Shown here: positions 24,379 to 36,429 of the stretch, piece after piece
Layout: the number at the start of each line of letters is the position of its first letter
Position numbering within the stretch: position 1 is the stretch's first letter
Assembly: GCA_014529385.2 (NCBI GenBank)
Contig: CM043950.1
Location: 67,916,435 to 67,980,434 of the forward strand
Source of the DNA: Adiantum capillus-veneris
Lineage: Eukaryota > Streptophyta > Polypodiopsida > Polypodiales > Pteridaceae
Direction of reading: 5' to 3'
Length of the DNA: 64,000 bases
The notes under the pieces: model-generated
What the model was told of the DNA's origin: nothing
The model's database searches: none
Seen by the model: only the letters and a program-made list of their open reading frames with translations
Program-made: the position numbers and the translations under genes

Positions 24379-25440
24379 TTACTTGACAAGCCATATCATC
24401 AAAAAGATAAAAAACACGTTGAACTCATTGTGGATGATAGTTATCAAGCCACTTAGACTAATAGTCATATTTCTTGTGGCACCAAAATTGATAATAAAAA
24501 GTGTTCCATGACGTACATGAAGTATTCTGTCTAGAGCAACTAAATATAGGATGCATGTTTCGATGTTCAATAGCATATTCTCTATTATGATCTGTGTCAA
24601 ATCAACGCTTATAGCAATTAGTGGGGTGATTAGATAAGCCACAATATTCACAAGAAGAAGAAGAATCTCTAGATAAAGGTGGTTGTTTAATGGTAATATT
24701 GTGTTCTTCATCATATTGGCGTGCCCAACAATCACCTTTAATATGGTCATTTTTGTTGCAGTAAGAACATTGCTTATTAGGAAATTTAAGACGAGAGAAA
24801 TATTACCGTGACAGCCACTTGTACGGTTTTCTCTTTGAATTGGATGCCTTCGAGCTTAAAAAGCACGTTCCATCTGTTGTGACTCAATCTCCTCTTGTGA
24901 AATCATAGTTGCATCATGACCAACATTACATCGTTCTTGACATTGAGTATTCAATTAAAAACATGCAAGCTTGGTCAAAATCAAGACCACCTTTATTAGA
25001 TAGATTGGTAACAATGTTATCATCAGAAGAGTCCTTCATTGTTTCAAGGAGAAGTGTAATCAATTATTTTTGTGGAACAAGATCAACGCTAGTAGCAAAT
25101 TGATTAATAATGGATTTGAAAGACTCAATATGTCCCGTCATGGTAGTACCAACTTCATATTGTAAGTTGTTAAGCAAACCTCTCAAATAAAGCATTTTTG
25201 CAGAAGATTTCTTCTAAAAGTTTGCAATAAGATACTTTCATACGTTGTGGAAAGTAGGTTGTTCGTACACGTTAAGCAAAACCGAATCAGTAAGAGTAAA
25301 AAGAATATATCGATGAGCTACTGTATCACGTTGTTGCCAATCCGTATATGCAACATGCCACTCTTCAAAAATAGGTCTTTTAGTGATAAGCACGTTGTCA
25401 TGATCCGCATCAACAAGATGAGGTGGACATATGTCTAGAT
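24379..25440 (-). pseudogene. Copia gag and protease, minus strand, broken
   Basis: Two CX2CX4HX4C zinc knuckles can be read on the reverse strand (CSYCNKNDHIKGDC near 24,765 and CEYCGLSNHPTNC near 24,650). The protease site is degenerate (INFGATRNMT in place of DSGA..HMT, 24,470-24,500), so the catalytic Asp is lost. Gag body sequence continues to about 25,400 in fragments. A matching 5' LTR is not seen beyond 25,440. Confidence 0.7.
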
Positions 25441-25689
25441 TTGAGACCTACTTGCATTGTGTATTGTACACTCGATTTTTTTTTTTTTACAAAGGTTTTG
25501 ATATGCCCCTCCTGTCACTGTGATGAGAAATGTTGGTGAGGGGCATTTGGAATCCGAGTATGACACACTTCCTCGATGTAGCATGCATGATTGGGCACTT
25601 GGTTCTTGAATTTTATAAAGGAGTCCACTCTCTCTCCACCACCAAAACATGTTGGAGAGTGGTCTCTTTGTAAGAGGCTCAAAAAATGT

Positions 25690-26190
25690 ATTTTTGAAAG
25701 AGGAGGCCTTCTTTTGCAATCAAAGAAGAGCTCTATGGGGAGAGAGAAAGCAAAGCCAAGGGTGTGTCATTAGGCACTTGAAAATTTGATGGAACCGTGA
25801 GAGGAGAGAAAGAGCCACAAGCTTGGTTGTATATTCCTTGCACACCATTTCTTGATTAAAACAAGAATCATTGCCACAATTGTGTATTGTTCCCCCTTTC
25901 CCCCTTCTTTTTTTGACCTCTCTTATGAATTTCTCAGTGCCGGGTGTGTGTGTGTGGGTGTATGTTGAACCGGAGGTGCTCATGTTGCAAGCAAGGTGAG
26001 AGAGAAGTGTTGTGTGTGCAAAAGGTTGTAGAATGAGTGTTGTAGGTTGAATGGGCTTAAGTATGGTGCTACATGGGGTGTGTGAGTTGGTGAATTGTGC
26101 TAGGAATACCAAGCAGGTGTAAGTTGTGGTTTTTGAAGGTGAATTTAAGAGGACATAGGTGCTGTAAATACCGTGAGCTATATAGGGACA
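25690..26190 (-). repeat. Dispersed repeat, inverted relative to 2,620-3,200
   Basis: See the copy at 2,620. The reverse complement here contains CTCACGGTATTTACAGCACC and CACCTTCAAAAACCAC. Confidence 0.5.
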
Positions 26191-26545
26191 TCTGATTGTG
26201 TGCTGGGTGTGTTCCCCATTGCCCCTTCACATCTTGGAATCTTTCATTTGATTGGTCCACTTTGGGCTCTCATTTTTGGAATTTTGGAAGAAGGTGTCTC
26301 CTTATCTTTCTCATGCACATTGAGCTCCACTTTACGGGCGGGGGGGGGGGACAATGATCACGCCATTGGTGCTCCCTTGAGCACTTTTACCTCAAAAAAG
26401 GTGTTAGGAGGAGCGACCCCCCCCCTCCCCCATGTTAATGTGTCCTGGAGGCCATGCGACATCATCACCTTGCTCACGCAAGAAATGCTTGGTACCACCC
26501 AGCTCCACCGCGCATGCCACCTGCATAGTGTTGCACTGCACCCGC

Positions 26546-26712
26546 TTACGAGAGCAAAGCGACACCCGAACCTGGACAGCCTCTAAAACGCCGAGGGTCG
26601 ATGGCACGCCTCGAGCCGGTAACAATAAAGCGAACAGGGGGGGCACCACCTAGCTTTGAGCGGCTAGGACGTAGACCACGGTGATGTGAACACTGCACAC
26701 ACACACACACAA

Positions 26713-26787
<75 letters not shown>

Positions 26788-26788
26788 T

Positions 26789-26843
<55 letters not shown>

Positions 26844-27119
26844 ACAAATGATGAAAACCCTCGGGGGTGTGAGGGAGAATTATTTCTGCAGTATTTACAA
26901 TGACCTTCCTTTCGGCCAGGCGGCACACCGTGGTGATAGAGAGGTAGGGAGAAGAGAAACTACTTGGTGTGTTCTCTAAAGACGACTCGATGATTGTAAA
27001 ACTTGCTACCAAGAACGTGTATGTGTGTGTGCATTGACAATTGGAGTCGAGAGGTGGACGTAGCTCCCTTCACATGGTGCAACTCCCAAAGAAAACCATC
27101 ACACAAGTCCCCTCCCCGT
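26546..27119 (-). repeat. Gypsy 3' LTR fragment, cut by nested insertion
   Basis: Homologous over its whole length, in the same orientation, to 39,090-39,640 (GAGCAAAG.GACACCCGAAC, the (CA)n-(GA)n block, and the segment ending CTCCCCGT). At 27,119 the homology stops and the long LTR element begins. In the uninterrupted copy the sequence continues CCCGTGATGTCAATAG. It contains two (GA)n arrays. Confidence 0.85.
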
Positions 27120-28568
27120 TGTCGTGCAGCTCCGTTGCCATGAAGAGAAAAGAGCAGAGAAATGCAAGCTAAGCTTCTTTGAAGCCTACACATTAAGTGA
27201 GCAGTGATCAAGGCTTGATAACAGGCCAAGCTTAATGATTAATGTATGCCAGATGCGGCTTAAAAGGGCCAACAGATGTCTTAATGATGCAAAAAATGAG
27301 TATGCTTGAAGTGAGCACAGAGGGAAGATTATGATCTAGAATTGTAGTGCTTGAAGTGATCTAACGGCCTATCTTTACAACTCGTCGAAAGGAGCTACGA
27401 TGAATAATTTATGGCATATTGAAGTTTGAGTCGATTGCAGATCGGTACCGGATTGGGCAACTGCAGCTGAGGTGACAGAATTGAAATGAATGCACGGGCC
27501 TGAAGAGCTCACTTTGTGGAGCGCGTCGGTCTTTACAGATTAGTGATCAGAGTTCTGGTTGCCAAGATATCGCCAGTTTAAGTTTTCCCGGGGATCGGTT
27601 CCGTGCCAGGTCGATCGCCTCGGTCGGAGCGCCATCTAGAAATTTACAGCCTTAACAGAGTTTGTATGCATTTTATGCAGTTTGAGAAGTCTAATGGGAT
27701 TTACGGCTTGACAGACAAAATCCACTGTCAATTGTCGCGACACTGCTGAGCTGGGTGATTTCGGGATTATTCGAGATGCTGTTACGGACAATAAAATTCA
27801 CAATGACAATATTGCCAGCCGAGGGCGGCTGAAGAAAGATGTGGTGCTTGGTGATGCTTTAATCAATACATAAGCCAAATTTGATGCCTACTGCATTGCC
27901 TTGACCAGCATGTACGCCAATGCCGCCCTATAAAGGAAGCGCAGCGATGCTTAGCCGATATGTATGCCAAATGTGATGCCCTTCATAGGGCCGCCCAAAG
28001 AGCCGCCCAAGTCAAATTACCTTGGCCGCCCAAAGGCAAGGTGGCCCAAACCCTTAAGGGGTATTTGTTTTTGTGTGTGAACAAGGAAGAAGGAAAGAAA
28101 GCAAAGCGTGAAGGACAAGGGCGACGAGCGCAAGCAGCGTGTAGGGAGAAGGAGAGATTCAGAGGCTGCGATGATGCTTCGATGAGCGCAAGCCAGAGAC
28201 GAGAAATGACGAGGCCGCCAGAGCGCGTGTTTTCGACACTAGTCCGGGCAAATTTCAGCAGGGTCGGACTTGTCTCCTGCCGCATCATTGGGCCGGTTCC
28301 CGCGCCACGTTAATGACGCCCGGCACCACTGCCAAGGGAGGGCACATGCTATTATTAGGGGGACGCCTTTTTGCATGAGGGTATTGCCATAAAAACGAGC
28401 TGGAGAAAAGGTATGGGAAGAAAAACGAGCTTGAGGAAGGGAGCCAACAAGAACTGAGGAGGTCAACCAAAGCTTAGCAAGGAGAAGAAGAGGAGGAAAA
28501 GCTCTCCCTCTCGAGCTTGAACAAAGCAAGGGAAGCAAGGCTCACAGGAGGTGAGGGTAAGCAAGGCG

Positions 28569-28616
<48 letters not shown>

Positions 28617-29343
28617 CTCCAATCCAAACAGGACGAGCTTTTTCTCTCTCTCGGCTTAAGTAAGAACGAAGTCTCTCCCTCTTCATCATATACTCGAGAA
28701 GCGAAGTTATTACTCTCTCTCGCTCTCGACCTTGGCAAGCAAGAAGAATCGAAAGGCAATTAACGAAGAGTTGAACGAGGGTAATAGGGTAACGTTAGCA
28801 AAGGCAAGGAAGTGGAACAAAGGATGCTCGAAAAGAGGTAATCAAAGGTATACAGAGCCTGACGGCAATCAAGGTAAGTCAATTAGAGGAGACGGAAAAA
28901 TTTGTTAGCAGCAATTAAGCCAGTGCAAAGCATAAGGAGTAAGAAGCTACGGAATATTGGATAATAACTGAAGCTTGATGATTGAGGCAATGAACTGAAT
29001 TGAAGACTGCAAAATCCATGGGCAATTGAAGCAGATTTCCATCACCAACATCAGTCTGAAGTTGATTAAGAATTTTGTTAAGTCCGGTGTCGTTAACGGC
29101 CTGGTTAATCTTGTAAATGGGAGCTTAAGCTCCTAGTTAGCAGATGATCCAAGTGACAGTGCTGTTAACAACCCGCCTTGGCTAAGGATTAAGTTGTACT
29201 CAAGCGTTAATCAATTAATTGATGATCACGGCGATTCCCAGATTCAGTTGCATCTGTTGTTCTTGTTCTCTCTCTTTCACACCTCCCATAGCCAAAGGCC
29301 CGGCGCCTGCCCGGCTCACGTAGCGAACACATATCCCCCGACA
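27120..29343 (+). repeat. Long LTR, copy 1 (complete)
   Basis: A 2,224-bp LTR with a (CT)n tract at 28,573-28,614 and TG...CA ends. It contains PPR-like coding scraps around 27,830-28,000. Short open frames within it are not genes. Confidence 0.88.
27830..28000 (+). pseudogene. PPR-gene fragment inside LTR copy 1
   Basis: One frame reads KKDVVLGDALINT-stop-AKF at about 27,835-27,880; another reads ADMYAKCDALHRAAQ at about 27,955-27,995. These are hallmark pieces of plant PPR repeats (V..ALIDMYAKCG.L..A). No repeat is complete and frames shift between them. Confidence 0.65.
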
Positions 29344-29347
29344 TCTT

Positions 29348-29370
29348 TGGTGAACCCGACACGAAGCCGG
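29348..29370 (+). other. Putative primer-binding site
   Basis: TGGTGAACCCGACACGAAG begins 4 bp after the LTR end, where a PBS is expected. The TGG start fits a tRNA 3' CCA; the tRNA identity is not assigned. Confidence 0.65.
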
Positions 29371-29384
29371 GGTGGCAGGTGAAG

Positions 29385-31217
29385 ATGGAGATGACAGAAC
29401 AATGAAAGCAATTTATTGACAATTTTAGTGCCAATGGATTTGATAAAAATCTAGCAGTTGCAGATTTGCCTAAAATGATGGAATTAGTTCAGGGATGTCT
29501 GCAGGAAGCGAAATCCGTGCAGTTAAAAAAGCATATTGATGATGTTGTAGAGCTAGTACTTGATGTTGTTCGGGAGCAGTATTATATTTTTCAGGGATAT
29601 GATCCAAAAGGTTTTATTGCGTGTTAGGAAGCTGAGATGAAGAGCCGAAATGTTCTAGAAGATCGGATGATTGCAGCTTTTGAAGAGGCTGTAAACTCGG
29701 ATTTTAAAAAGCAGGTTCAAGAACTGGTAGAAGCATATCCCACACGGTGGGAGTATTTTGCAAAGGAAGTCATTTACGAAAGCTCAAGGATTCGAGATCG
29801 GGAAATAAAGGAGATTACTGAACGAAGCAAGGTTGTCTTCAGTAAAGGTGAAGGGGATGAGATGCAGATCCTCAACTATGATGAATTCTGGTAGTATATT
29901 TCTGTAAGAAGTAAAGCCAAAGAAAATGCTAAGCTAGAAGCTGTTATCGATGCATGTCTTCTAGAGGACGAGACATTATTGCATGCAGATGATGATTTCA
30001 TAGTAGATACTGTTTATGCTCGATTGGGATTTTCTTCTTTATTCCAAAGCAGATATGACTCTATGGATGCTAAGCATGCATTCATATCCTCTCAAAGTGA
30101 CATAAATGAGGAAGCAGGTTTCTGAGAGCCAGTACATGGTTTGCATACAAGCATAGGTGCTAGCAGTGATCAAGAAACATGTTTGTCAGAGTCAATATGT
30201 GATGTGGATGCCCATTTGGAGTGCTCTTTGGGTGTAGAACATGAAGAGAATGCTTATGCAGCATTACAGGCAAAAGCAATTGTTTTGGATGATGCTATAC
30301 AAGAGGGTTTCATGTCTATGGCTGCATTTCAGGACACTGGTGATGATGTAGATGTATTTGATGCTCAACCATATGTATTTGATGTGAACCAAGACAAAGA
30401 TTATCTTTATGGAGATACATATTTAGAGGGGGTGATGGATGATGATCAGTCTATGACTGCTACTACAGGTTACATGGTTTGCTATGATGATGCTATGGAA
30501 AAAGAAATTGATGCTATCTTTGTAATGCATGCTGAGACTTGTGCTATCGAAGTGGAAAGATATTTGAATGGAAGTGTGGAGCTGCCAGAACAATTTGTGT
30601 CTATGTACCAAACATGCAATGGGGTTTTCTGTGATGATACTCACAGATTAGGTGGTTCTTCCAAGGAGGAAGATATGGAGCTTATGGATCTGCTTGATGA
30701 TGCGCTAGAGGAATTTCGAGTTCCTTGTGACAAGAGTAGTGAAGAACATCCTGCAACATATGATGAAGAGCTTATGTTTCTTTTGGATGAGGCTCTAGAG
30801 GAGTTTGTGCCTACTAGAGAAGGCGGCCATATAGCATTTGTGTTATCAAATGAAGTGATGGCATTCAATGACTCACAAATGCAGATTGATATTTTGGAAA
30901 CCATAGTGATTGAATTCATTTTGCATATGGGTTCTGCTATGATGGGAATTTGGGGATTTTTGTTCCTATGCTATGAGAAAGTTTTTGGAGATGCAATAGA
31001 CTTGAAATATGATCTTCCACTACCTTATGACCCAGGCGGTTATCATGCCAGCTATGATTGTTGTCAGTTACTTTATATGCCCTATGATCCTGGAGGATGG
31101 TGCAAAATTTTTAAAGGAATGCTCACAGTGGGGAAAGTGATCGGTTTTCCATTTGATCCTGGGGGACTACTAAAGTCCAAAGTTGCTGATTTGAAAAGTA
31201 CCAGTTATCTGTTGTAA
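29385..31217 (+). pseudogene. Long acidic protein frame of the non-autonomous element, about 610 codons, stop-interrupted
   Basis: From the ATG at 29,385 to the TAA at 31,215-31,217 a single frame is open except for four in-frame stops: TGA at about 29,403, TAG at 29,626-29,628, TAG at 29,892-29,894 and TGA near 30,123. The last 358 codons are uninterrupted. The N-terminal third is helical and charged (for example KKHIDDVVELVLDVVRE and EAYPTRWEYFAKEVIYE). The middle is very acidic, with two related blocks containing LMDLLDDALEEF and LMFLLDEALEEF about 44 residues apart. The C-terminus holds three spaced copies of P(Y/F)DPGG. I do not recognise a gag or other named domain. Its position between PBS and polypurine tract suggests a gag-like structural role, which is inference only. 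Confidence 0.7.
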
Positions 31218-31706
31218 CAGGTTTCCATGGTACAAGATTTTGTTTTCTAGATCTATGCTAAGTCAGAAGAGTTTTCGATTATTCATTCAATAAGCTTACA
31301 TGGCTGGCTTCTAGTGGACTTCTTTGGAGAATTGATGAAGTATATTCACATCTTTTGATTTGGTTCTGCTAACAGAACTTGAAGTAAAGGACTTAGCGGC
31401 CATTTTGTGTGCAGACAGAGTAAGGCATACTTGAGCTTGACAGGGTTCCTTAAGGCGAGCTTGAGTCTGGCGGGGTTCACTAAACATACTATCCATAATT
31501 GAATGCTTTGAAGATACGACAGATGTGTTTCAGAGATTTTTGATGGACAGCTACCTAATGATTAAGCTAGACAATTGATGATAGGGTATAAGCCTTATTT
31601 CATTTTTTGTACAGTTACGTGAGTCTGATGATGGGTAAGGAGCTTAAGGTACCTGTAGCAGATTCATATTAAAGTGTTGTTGCCACAGACCGGAGGCTGT
31701 GCAGGT

Positions 31707-31720
31707 TCAGAAGGGGTGAA
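31707..31720 (+). other. Polypurine tract
   Basis: AGAAGGGGTGAA lies directly before the start of LTR copy 2, as expected for plus-strand priming. Confidence 0.7.
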
Positions 31721-33152
31721 TGTCGTGCAGCTCCGAGAAAAAGAGCAGTGAACCTAAGCTTCTTTGAAGCCTACACATTTAGTGAGTAGTGATCAGGTCT
31801 TGATAACAGGCCAAGCTTAATGATTCATGTATGCCAGATGCGGCTTAAAAGGTCCAACAGATGCCTCAATGATTCCAAAAATGAGTATGCTTGCAAAGAG
31901 CAGAGATGGGATATTGTGATCTAAAACTGGAGTGCTTGAAGTGCTCTACCGGCTTGTCTCTATGGCTCGTCGATTGGAGCTACGATGAAGAAGTTATGGC
32001 AGTTTGAAGTTTGAGTTAATGCAGATCCGTACCAGATTGGGCAACTGCAGCTGAGGTGACAGAATTGAAATGAATGCACGGGCCTGAAGAGCTCACTTTG
32101 TGGAGTGCGTCTGTCTTTACAGATCAGTGATCAGAGTTCTGGTTGCCAAGATATCGCCAGTTTAAGTTTTCCTGGGGGTCGGTTCCGTGCCAGGTCGATC
32201 GCCTCGGTCGGAGCGCCATCTGGAAATTTACAGCCTTAACAGAGTTTGTATGCATTTTATGCAGTTTGAGAAGTCTATTGGGATTTACGGCTTGACAGAC
32301 AAAATCCACTGTCAATTGTCGCGACACTGCTGAGCTGGGTGATTTCGGGATTATTCGAGATGCTGTTACGGACAATAAAATTCACGATGACATTGCCAGT
32401 CGAGGGCCGCTAAAGAAAGATGTGGTGTTTGGTGATGCTTTAATCGATACGTACGCCAAAATTAATATGCCTACTACATTGCCTTGACCAGCATGTACGC
32501 CAATGCCGCCCTATGAAGGAAGCACAGCGATGCTTAGCCGATATGTATGCCAAATGTGGTGCCCTTCATAGGCCGGCCCAAAGAGCCGCCCAAGTCAAAT
32601 TACCTTGGCCACCCAAAGGCAAGGTGGCCCAAAACCCTTAAGGGGTATTTGTTTTTGTGTGTGAACAAGGAAGAAGGAAAGAAAGCAAAGCGTGAAGGCC
32701 AGGGGTGACGAGCGCAGGCAGCGTGTAGGGAGAAGGAGAGATGCAGAGGTTGCGGTGATGCTCCGATGAGCGCAAGCCAGAGACAAGAAATGACGAGGCC
32801 TCCAAGGCGTGTGTTTTCGGCACTAGTCCTGGCAAATTTCAGCAGGGTCGGACTTGTCTCTTGCCACGTCATTGGGCCGACTCCCGCGCCACGTCAATGA
32901 CGCCCGGCGCCACTTCCAAGGGAGGGCACATGCTATTATTAGGGGGACGCCTTTTTGCATGAGGGTATTGCCATAAAAACGAGTTGGAGGAAAGGTATGG
33001 GAAAAAAAACGAGCTTGAGGAAGGGAGCCAACAAGAACTGAGGAGGGCAACCAAAGCTTAGCAAGGAGAAGAAGAGGAGGCAAAGCTCTCCCTCTCGAGC
33101 TTGAACAAAGCAAGGGAATCAAGGCTCAGAGGAGGTGAGGGTAACCAAGGCG

Positions 33153-33188
<36 letters not shown>

Positions 33189-33773
33189 CACCAATCCAAA
33201 CAAGACGAGCTTTTTCTCTCTCTCGGCTTAAGTAAGAACAAAGTCTCTCCCTCTTCATCATATACTCGAGAAGCGAAGTTATTACTCTCTCTCGCTCTCG
33301 ACCTCGGCAAGCAAGAAGCATCGAAGGGCAATTAACGAAGAGTTGAACGAGGGTAATAGAGTAACGTTAGTGAAGGCAAGGAAGTGGAACAAAGGATGCT
33401 CAAAAAGAAGTAATCAAAGGTATACAGAGCCTAACGGAAATCAAGGTAAGTCAATTAGAGGAGACGGAAAAATTTGTGAGCGGCAATTAAGCCAGTGCAA
33501 CGCATAAGGAGCAAGAAGCTGCGGAATATTGGATAGTAACTGAAGCTTGATGATTGAGGCAATGAACTGAATTGAAGACTGCAAAATCGACGGGCAATTG
33601 AAGCAGATAAAGCAACATAAGAAAATTTCCATCACCAACATCAGTCCGAAGTTGATTAAGCATTTTGTTAAGCCCGGTGTCGTTAACGGCCCGATTAATC
33701 TTGTAAATGGGAGCTTAAGCTCCTAGTTAGAAGATGATCCAAGTGACGGTGCTGTTAACAGCCCGCCTTGGCT
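31721..33773 (+). repeat. Long LTR, copy 2 (3' end missing)
   Basis: Matches copy 1 closely up to CCCGCCTTGGCT, then stops at 33,773. The last 160 bp or so of the LTR are replaced by gypsy RT sequence on the opposite strand. A (CT)n tract is at 33,155-33,184. PPR scraps are at 32,413-32,575, including an exact DMYAKCGAL (32,542-32,568). Confidence 0.88.
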
Positions 33774-34099
33774 CGTGAACTATAGATGCAAAAATCATCT
33801 ATGAAAACCCGTATTGATGTTCCAAAGTAGGGTTGGAAAACAAAGGTCACATAGCGCTGAAATGTGGCCGGGGCATTAGTGAGGCCAAAAGGCATCACCC
33901 TGTAAGTGAAGCATCCCCAAGGTGTGATGAAGGTTGTCTTATTTTGATCTTCTTCTGCAATGCTAATTTGGAAGTATCCTGAGTAGCCATCGCACACTCT
34001 GTATCGTTCATGACCCGCCACTTCATGGATAATTTTATCCTGGAATGGGAGGGGAAAGTGATCCCTGTTTGTGGCTGCATTGAGAGGTTTATAGTCCAC
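33755..34099 (-). pseudogene. Gypsy reverse transcriptase, truncated
   Basis: Encodes DYKPLNAATNRDHFPLPF, then YSGYFQISIAEEDQNKTTF, then TYRVMPFGLTNAPATFQR, and the catalytic RVFIDDFCIYSS (a Y to F change before IDD). The frame ends after running about 18 bases into long-LTR sequence at the deletion junction. Upstream (34,100-34,160) the RT start EWVSLVVITPKKNG is interrupted by TAG and TAA/TGA stops. Confidence 0.88.
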
Positions 34100-34155
34100 A
34101 CAGATTATCCATTACCATTCTTTTTGGGTGTGATTACTACTAGGGAGACCCATTC

Positions 34156-35214
34156 CTAGTCTTTGACAGGGTAGATGAAACCTGCTTGTAGCAAACTTCT
34201 CACTTCTTTAAGTAGTGCCTCTTGCTGGATTACTCCAAGTCTTCTGAGCTTCTGCACTATGGGTTTACTGCCTTCCTTGAGTTTTATATGGTGTTGCACT
34301 ACTGTAATTCCTGTGATCTTATCATAGCCATCAATCAACAAAGTAGTGAAGTTACCTAGCATGGAGACATACTCCTTCTTTTCTTCATCGGTTAACTCAT
34401 TTGAGAGCATTTTTTGTAACTTACCTGCATCCTCTAAGGACTGCGTACCTGATGGTTCCTCTTGGTTTGTCGGGGGTGATTCAGATTGTGTCAATCTTTT
34501 TGGGTCTTTAAGAATGACCCCCATCACTTCAATGCTACTGTCGCTTCCGTCGGTGGTGGTTGTCTCTTCTCCTGAGGTAGACAAATAGCCGCTGGTGGAC
34601 TCATCTTCTGAAGCCTCCAAGATCATGTTGCTTTGCTTCCCAGTCCTCATGTCGTAGAATATGTAATTCCCTTTAGCGTCTTTCATCTGAATCATTCCAG
34701 TGCTCCAGTCTTGTTTAGCTTCCATATCCATAAGCCAAGGCCTCCCAAGAATGATGGGGTAGCCCTCCCCTTTGTGTGACATGACAAAGATGTCTACCTC
34801 CACTTCTGTATTGAATGCTTTTACTTTGACCACATTCACAATGCCCACGCATTTCACACTTACATTGTTTGCCATTTTGGCTCGGGAGGGTGCCGACCTA
34901 CTTACCTCTAGTCCTAGATGATGCATCATCTTTTCACTCATGACATATTGCGTGCCACCATCTATGTAAACTTTTGAGATTTGTTGCCCCTTGATGTGGG
35001 CATCAATGGTTGGTAGGATGTCGTCGATTTCCCTTCCAGAGATAGCCCCAGCTATCCTGGGTCTTGATTTCCTAGTACTCACCATTTTTGTCCATTGCCT
35101 CCTCATTCTTGGTGCAAGGTGGAGTAATTGGTGCCAAGTTATTTTTGGGCCCTGCATTAACACATCCTGAACTAAGTCATAGGGTTTTGCATACTCACCT
35201 AGTGAGAAGTCCAC
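34156..35214 (-). pseudogene. Gypsy protease and RT N-terminus
   Basis: A 352-codon frame. Around residue 84 it has KVYIDGGTQYVMSEKMMHHLGL, the pepsin-like retroviral protease site with DGG in place of DSG. ILGRPWLMDMEAKQDW near residue 155 is the usual second protease block. A Ser/Thr-rich linker follows, and the C-terminal part begins the RT (IKLKEGSKPIVQKLRRLGV). It stops at a TAG just before EWVS of RT. Confidence 0.82.
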
Positions 35215-35219
35215 GATGT

Positions 35220-35713
35220 CTATCTTTCGTCGCGTTTTAGTTGCTTGCTTGCCTTTTCTTCTCTTTTCTCTTCTCTTTGAGAGGCTTCCTCATGCCTGGC
35301 ATGCTTCACTCCCATAGCATCCACTTCTTCTACCTTTTCTTTCTCTTTGTGCTTCTCTCGAAGTGATTCTTCTACCTTTGCCTTCCCTTTAGCCTCCAAG
35401 CTAATAACACTCACCGCTTGGTTCACAGCAGGTGGTGGGGGTAGTGGTGGAATGAGAGGTTGTGGTGGTGGTTGTTGTTGTACAGGTGATCAAAGGATCT
35501 GGACCGGTGGGATTAGCCGTGGTTGCCTATGTGGTGGTGGTCTTGCTCTTGGCGGAGAGATCTGATTCTGTCTCTCCCCTCTATTGAAATTCTGCCTCCT
35601 TGGATGTGGGCAGTAGTACATACCATGGCCGTCTTCTCCGCAATTGTAGAAGTGGTACTCTTGGTTCTGCCTTCATTGTCCTCTCCCTTGTTCTGGATTC
35701 CTGACAGGTGCAT
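35220..35713 (-). pseudogene. Gypsy gag C-terminus: zinc knuckle and basic tail
   Basis: One reverse frame around 35,600-35,680 reads CGEDGHGMYYC, a gag zinc knuckle (CX2CX4HX4C when read with its upstream Cys). It is followed by a Pro-rich linker and a Lys/Glu-rich segment (35,220-35,426, SLREKHKEKEKVEEV and similar) joining to the protease frame. Frames shift between the pieces. Confidence 0.6.
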
Positions 35714-36398
35714 GCCCTTGCTGCACCAGATGCACGGATAAACTCTCTAGTTGGGTGGTGATGCGATTTAGCAGGTCTTGCTGCTCCTCAGATGTATCTT
35801 GCGGTTGGGCTCTATGAATGGTTGTTGCAGTCACTGGGGTTGGTCGGGCCGAGCTTGTTTCCTCTGACTCGTTTACTCTTGCTTGCATGCGCAACTTCTT
35901 GTCTTTAAGGCGGGCTACTTCTACTGCCAACTCATATGTTGCAGGAAACCTTCCCTTCACCTTCTCTCTAAGCGGCAACCACAAACCACCAATGAAACGG
36001 TCCTTCTTCAGGAAATTAGGCTCTCCTTCACCTTCCTCCAGTGAGGCAACCCATGTCTCCCATAAGTCCACAAATTTGGACTCGTAGGTGGCATACTCTA
36101 GCAGAACTCCCTGCTTTAATTCCGTCAGTAGCTGCCATAGATTCTGCAAGGTTGTGCCTCCACCAAACTTCTTTACAAAGGCAGCCCTTAACACATCCCA
36201 TGCATTCTTGGTAGCCCGGGACAATGCATTATACCATGACTTGGCCTCTACTTTCATCACTAGAGGAGAAATTCGAAGTCGTGAAGCGTCGTCATCTTTA
36301 TTGGGGACGACACAAGCAATGTTGAAATCATCCAAAAAGTCGATGGTGAGATCTTCTCCCTTCTTTCCACTGAACGTGGGGAAAGAAATACTTGCCAT
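35673..36398 (-). pseudogene. Gypsy gag
   Basis: An open frame of 241 codons from MASISFPTFSGKKGEDL, with AKSWYNAL, FVKKFGG, the LTELKQGVLLEYATYESKF block, and LKKDRFIGGLWLPLREKV. This is the retrotrans_gag pattern (W..L......W..F...F, E...F..L, F..GL...L). It ends in a Gln-rich segment before the zinc-knuckle piece. It forms the particle shell in active elements. Confidence 0.85.
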
Positions 36399-36429
36399 GG
36401 TAGTGACTCAGGAAATTACAAATCTCTTA

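Larger units (their letters stand above)
27120..33773 (+). mobile_element. Non-autonomous LTR retroelement with LTRs over 2 kb
   Basis: LTRs at 27,120-29,343 and 31,721-33,773 are near-identical and start TGTCGTGCAGCTCC; the intact one ends CCCCGACA. The internal part (2,377 bp) has a PBS-like site, one long broken frame and a polypurine tract, but no protease, RT or integrase. This is the layout of LARD or TR-GAG type elements that depend on another element's enzymes. It sits within a gypsy LTR (5' flank CCCGT), and the end of its second LTR is deleted. Confidence 0.88.

Noticed and set aside
27960-33122. Frames of 60-117 codons on both strands within the long LTRs
   Set aside because: Chance frames in LTR sequence; the only coding-like signal there is the PPR debris, in other frames.
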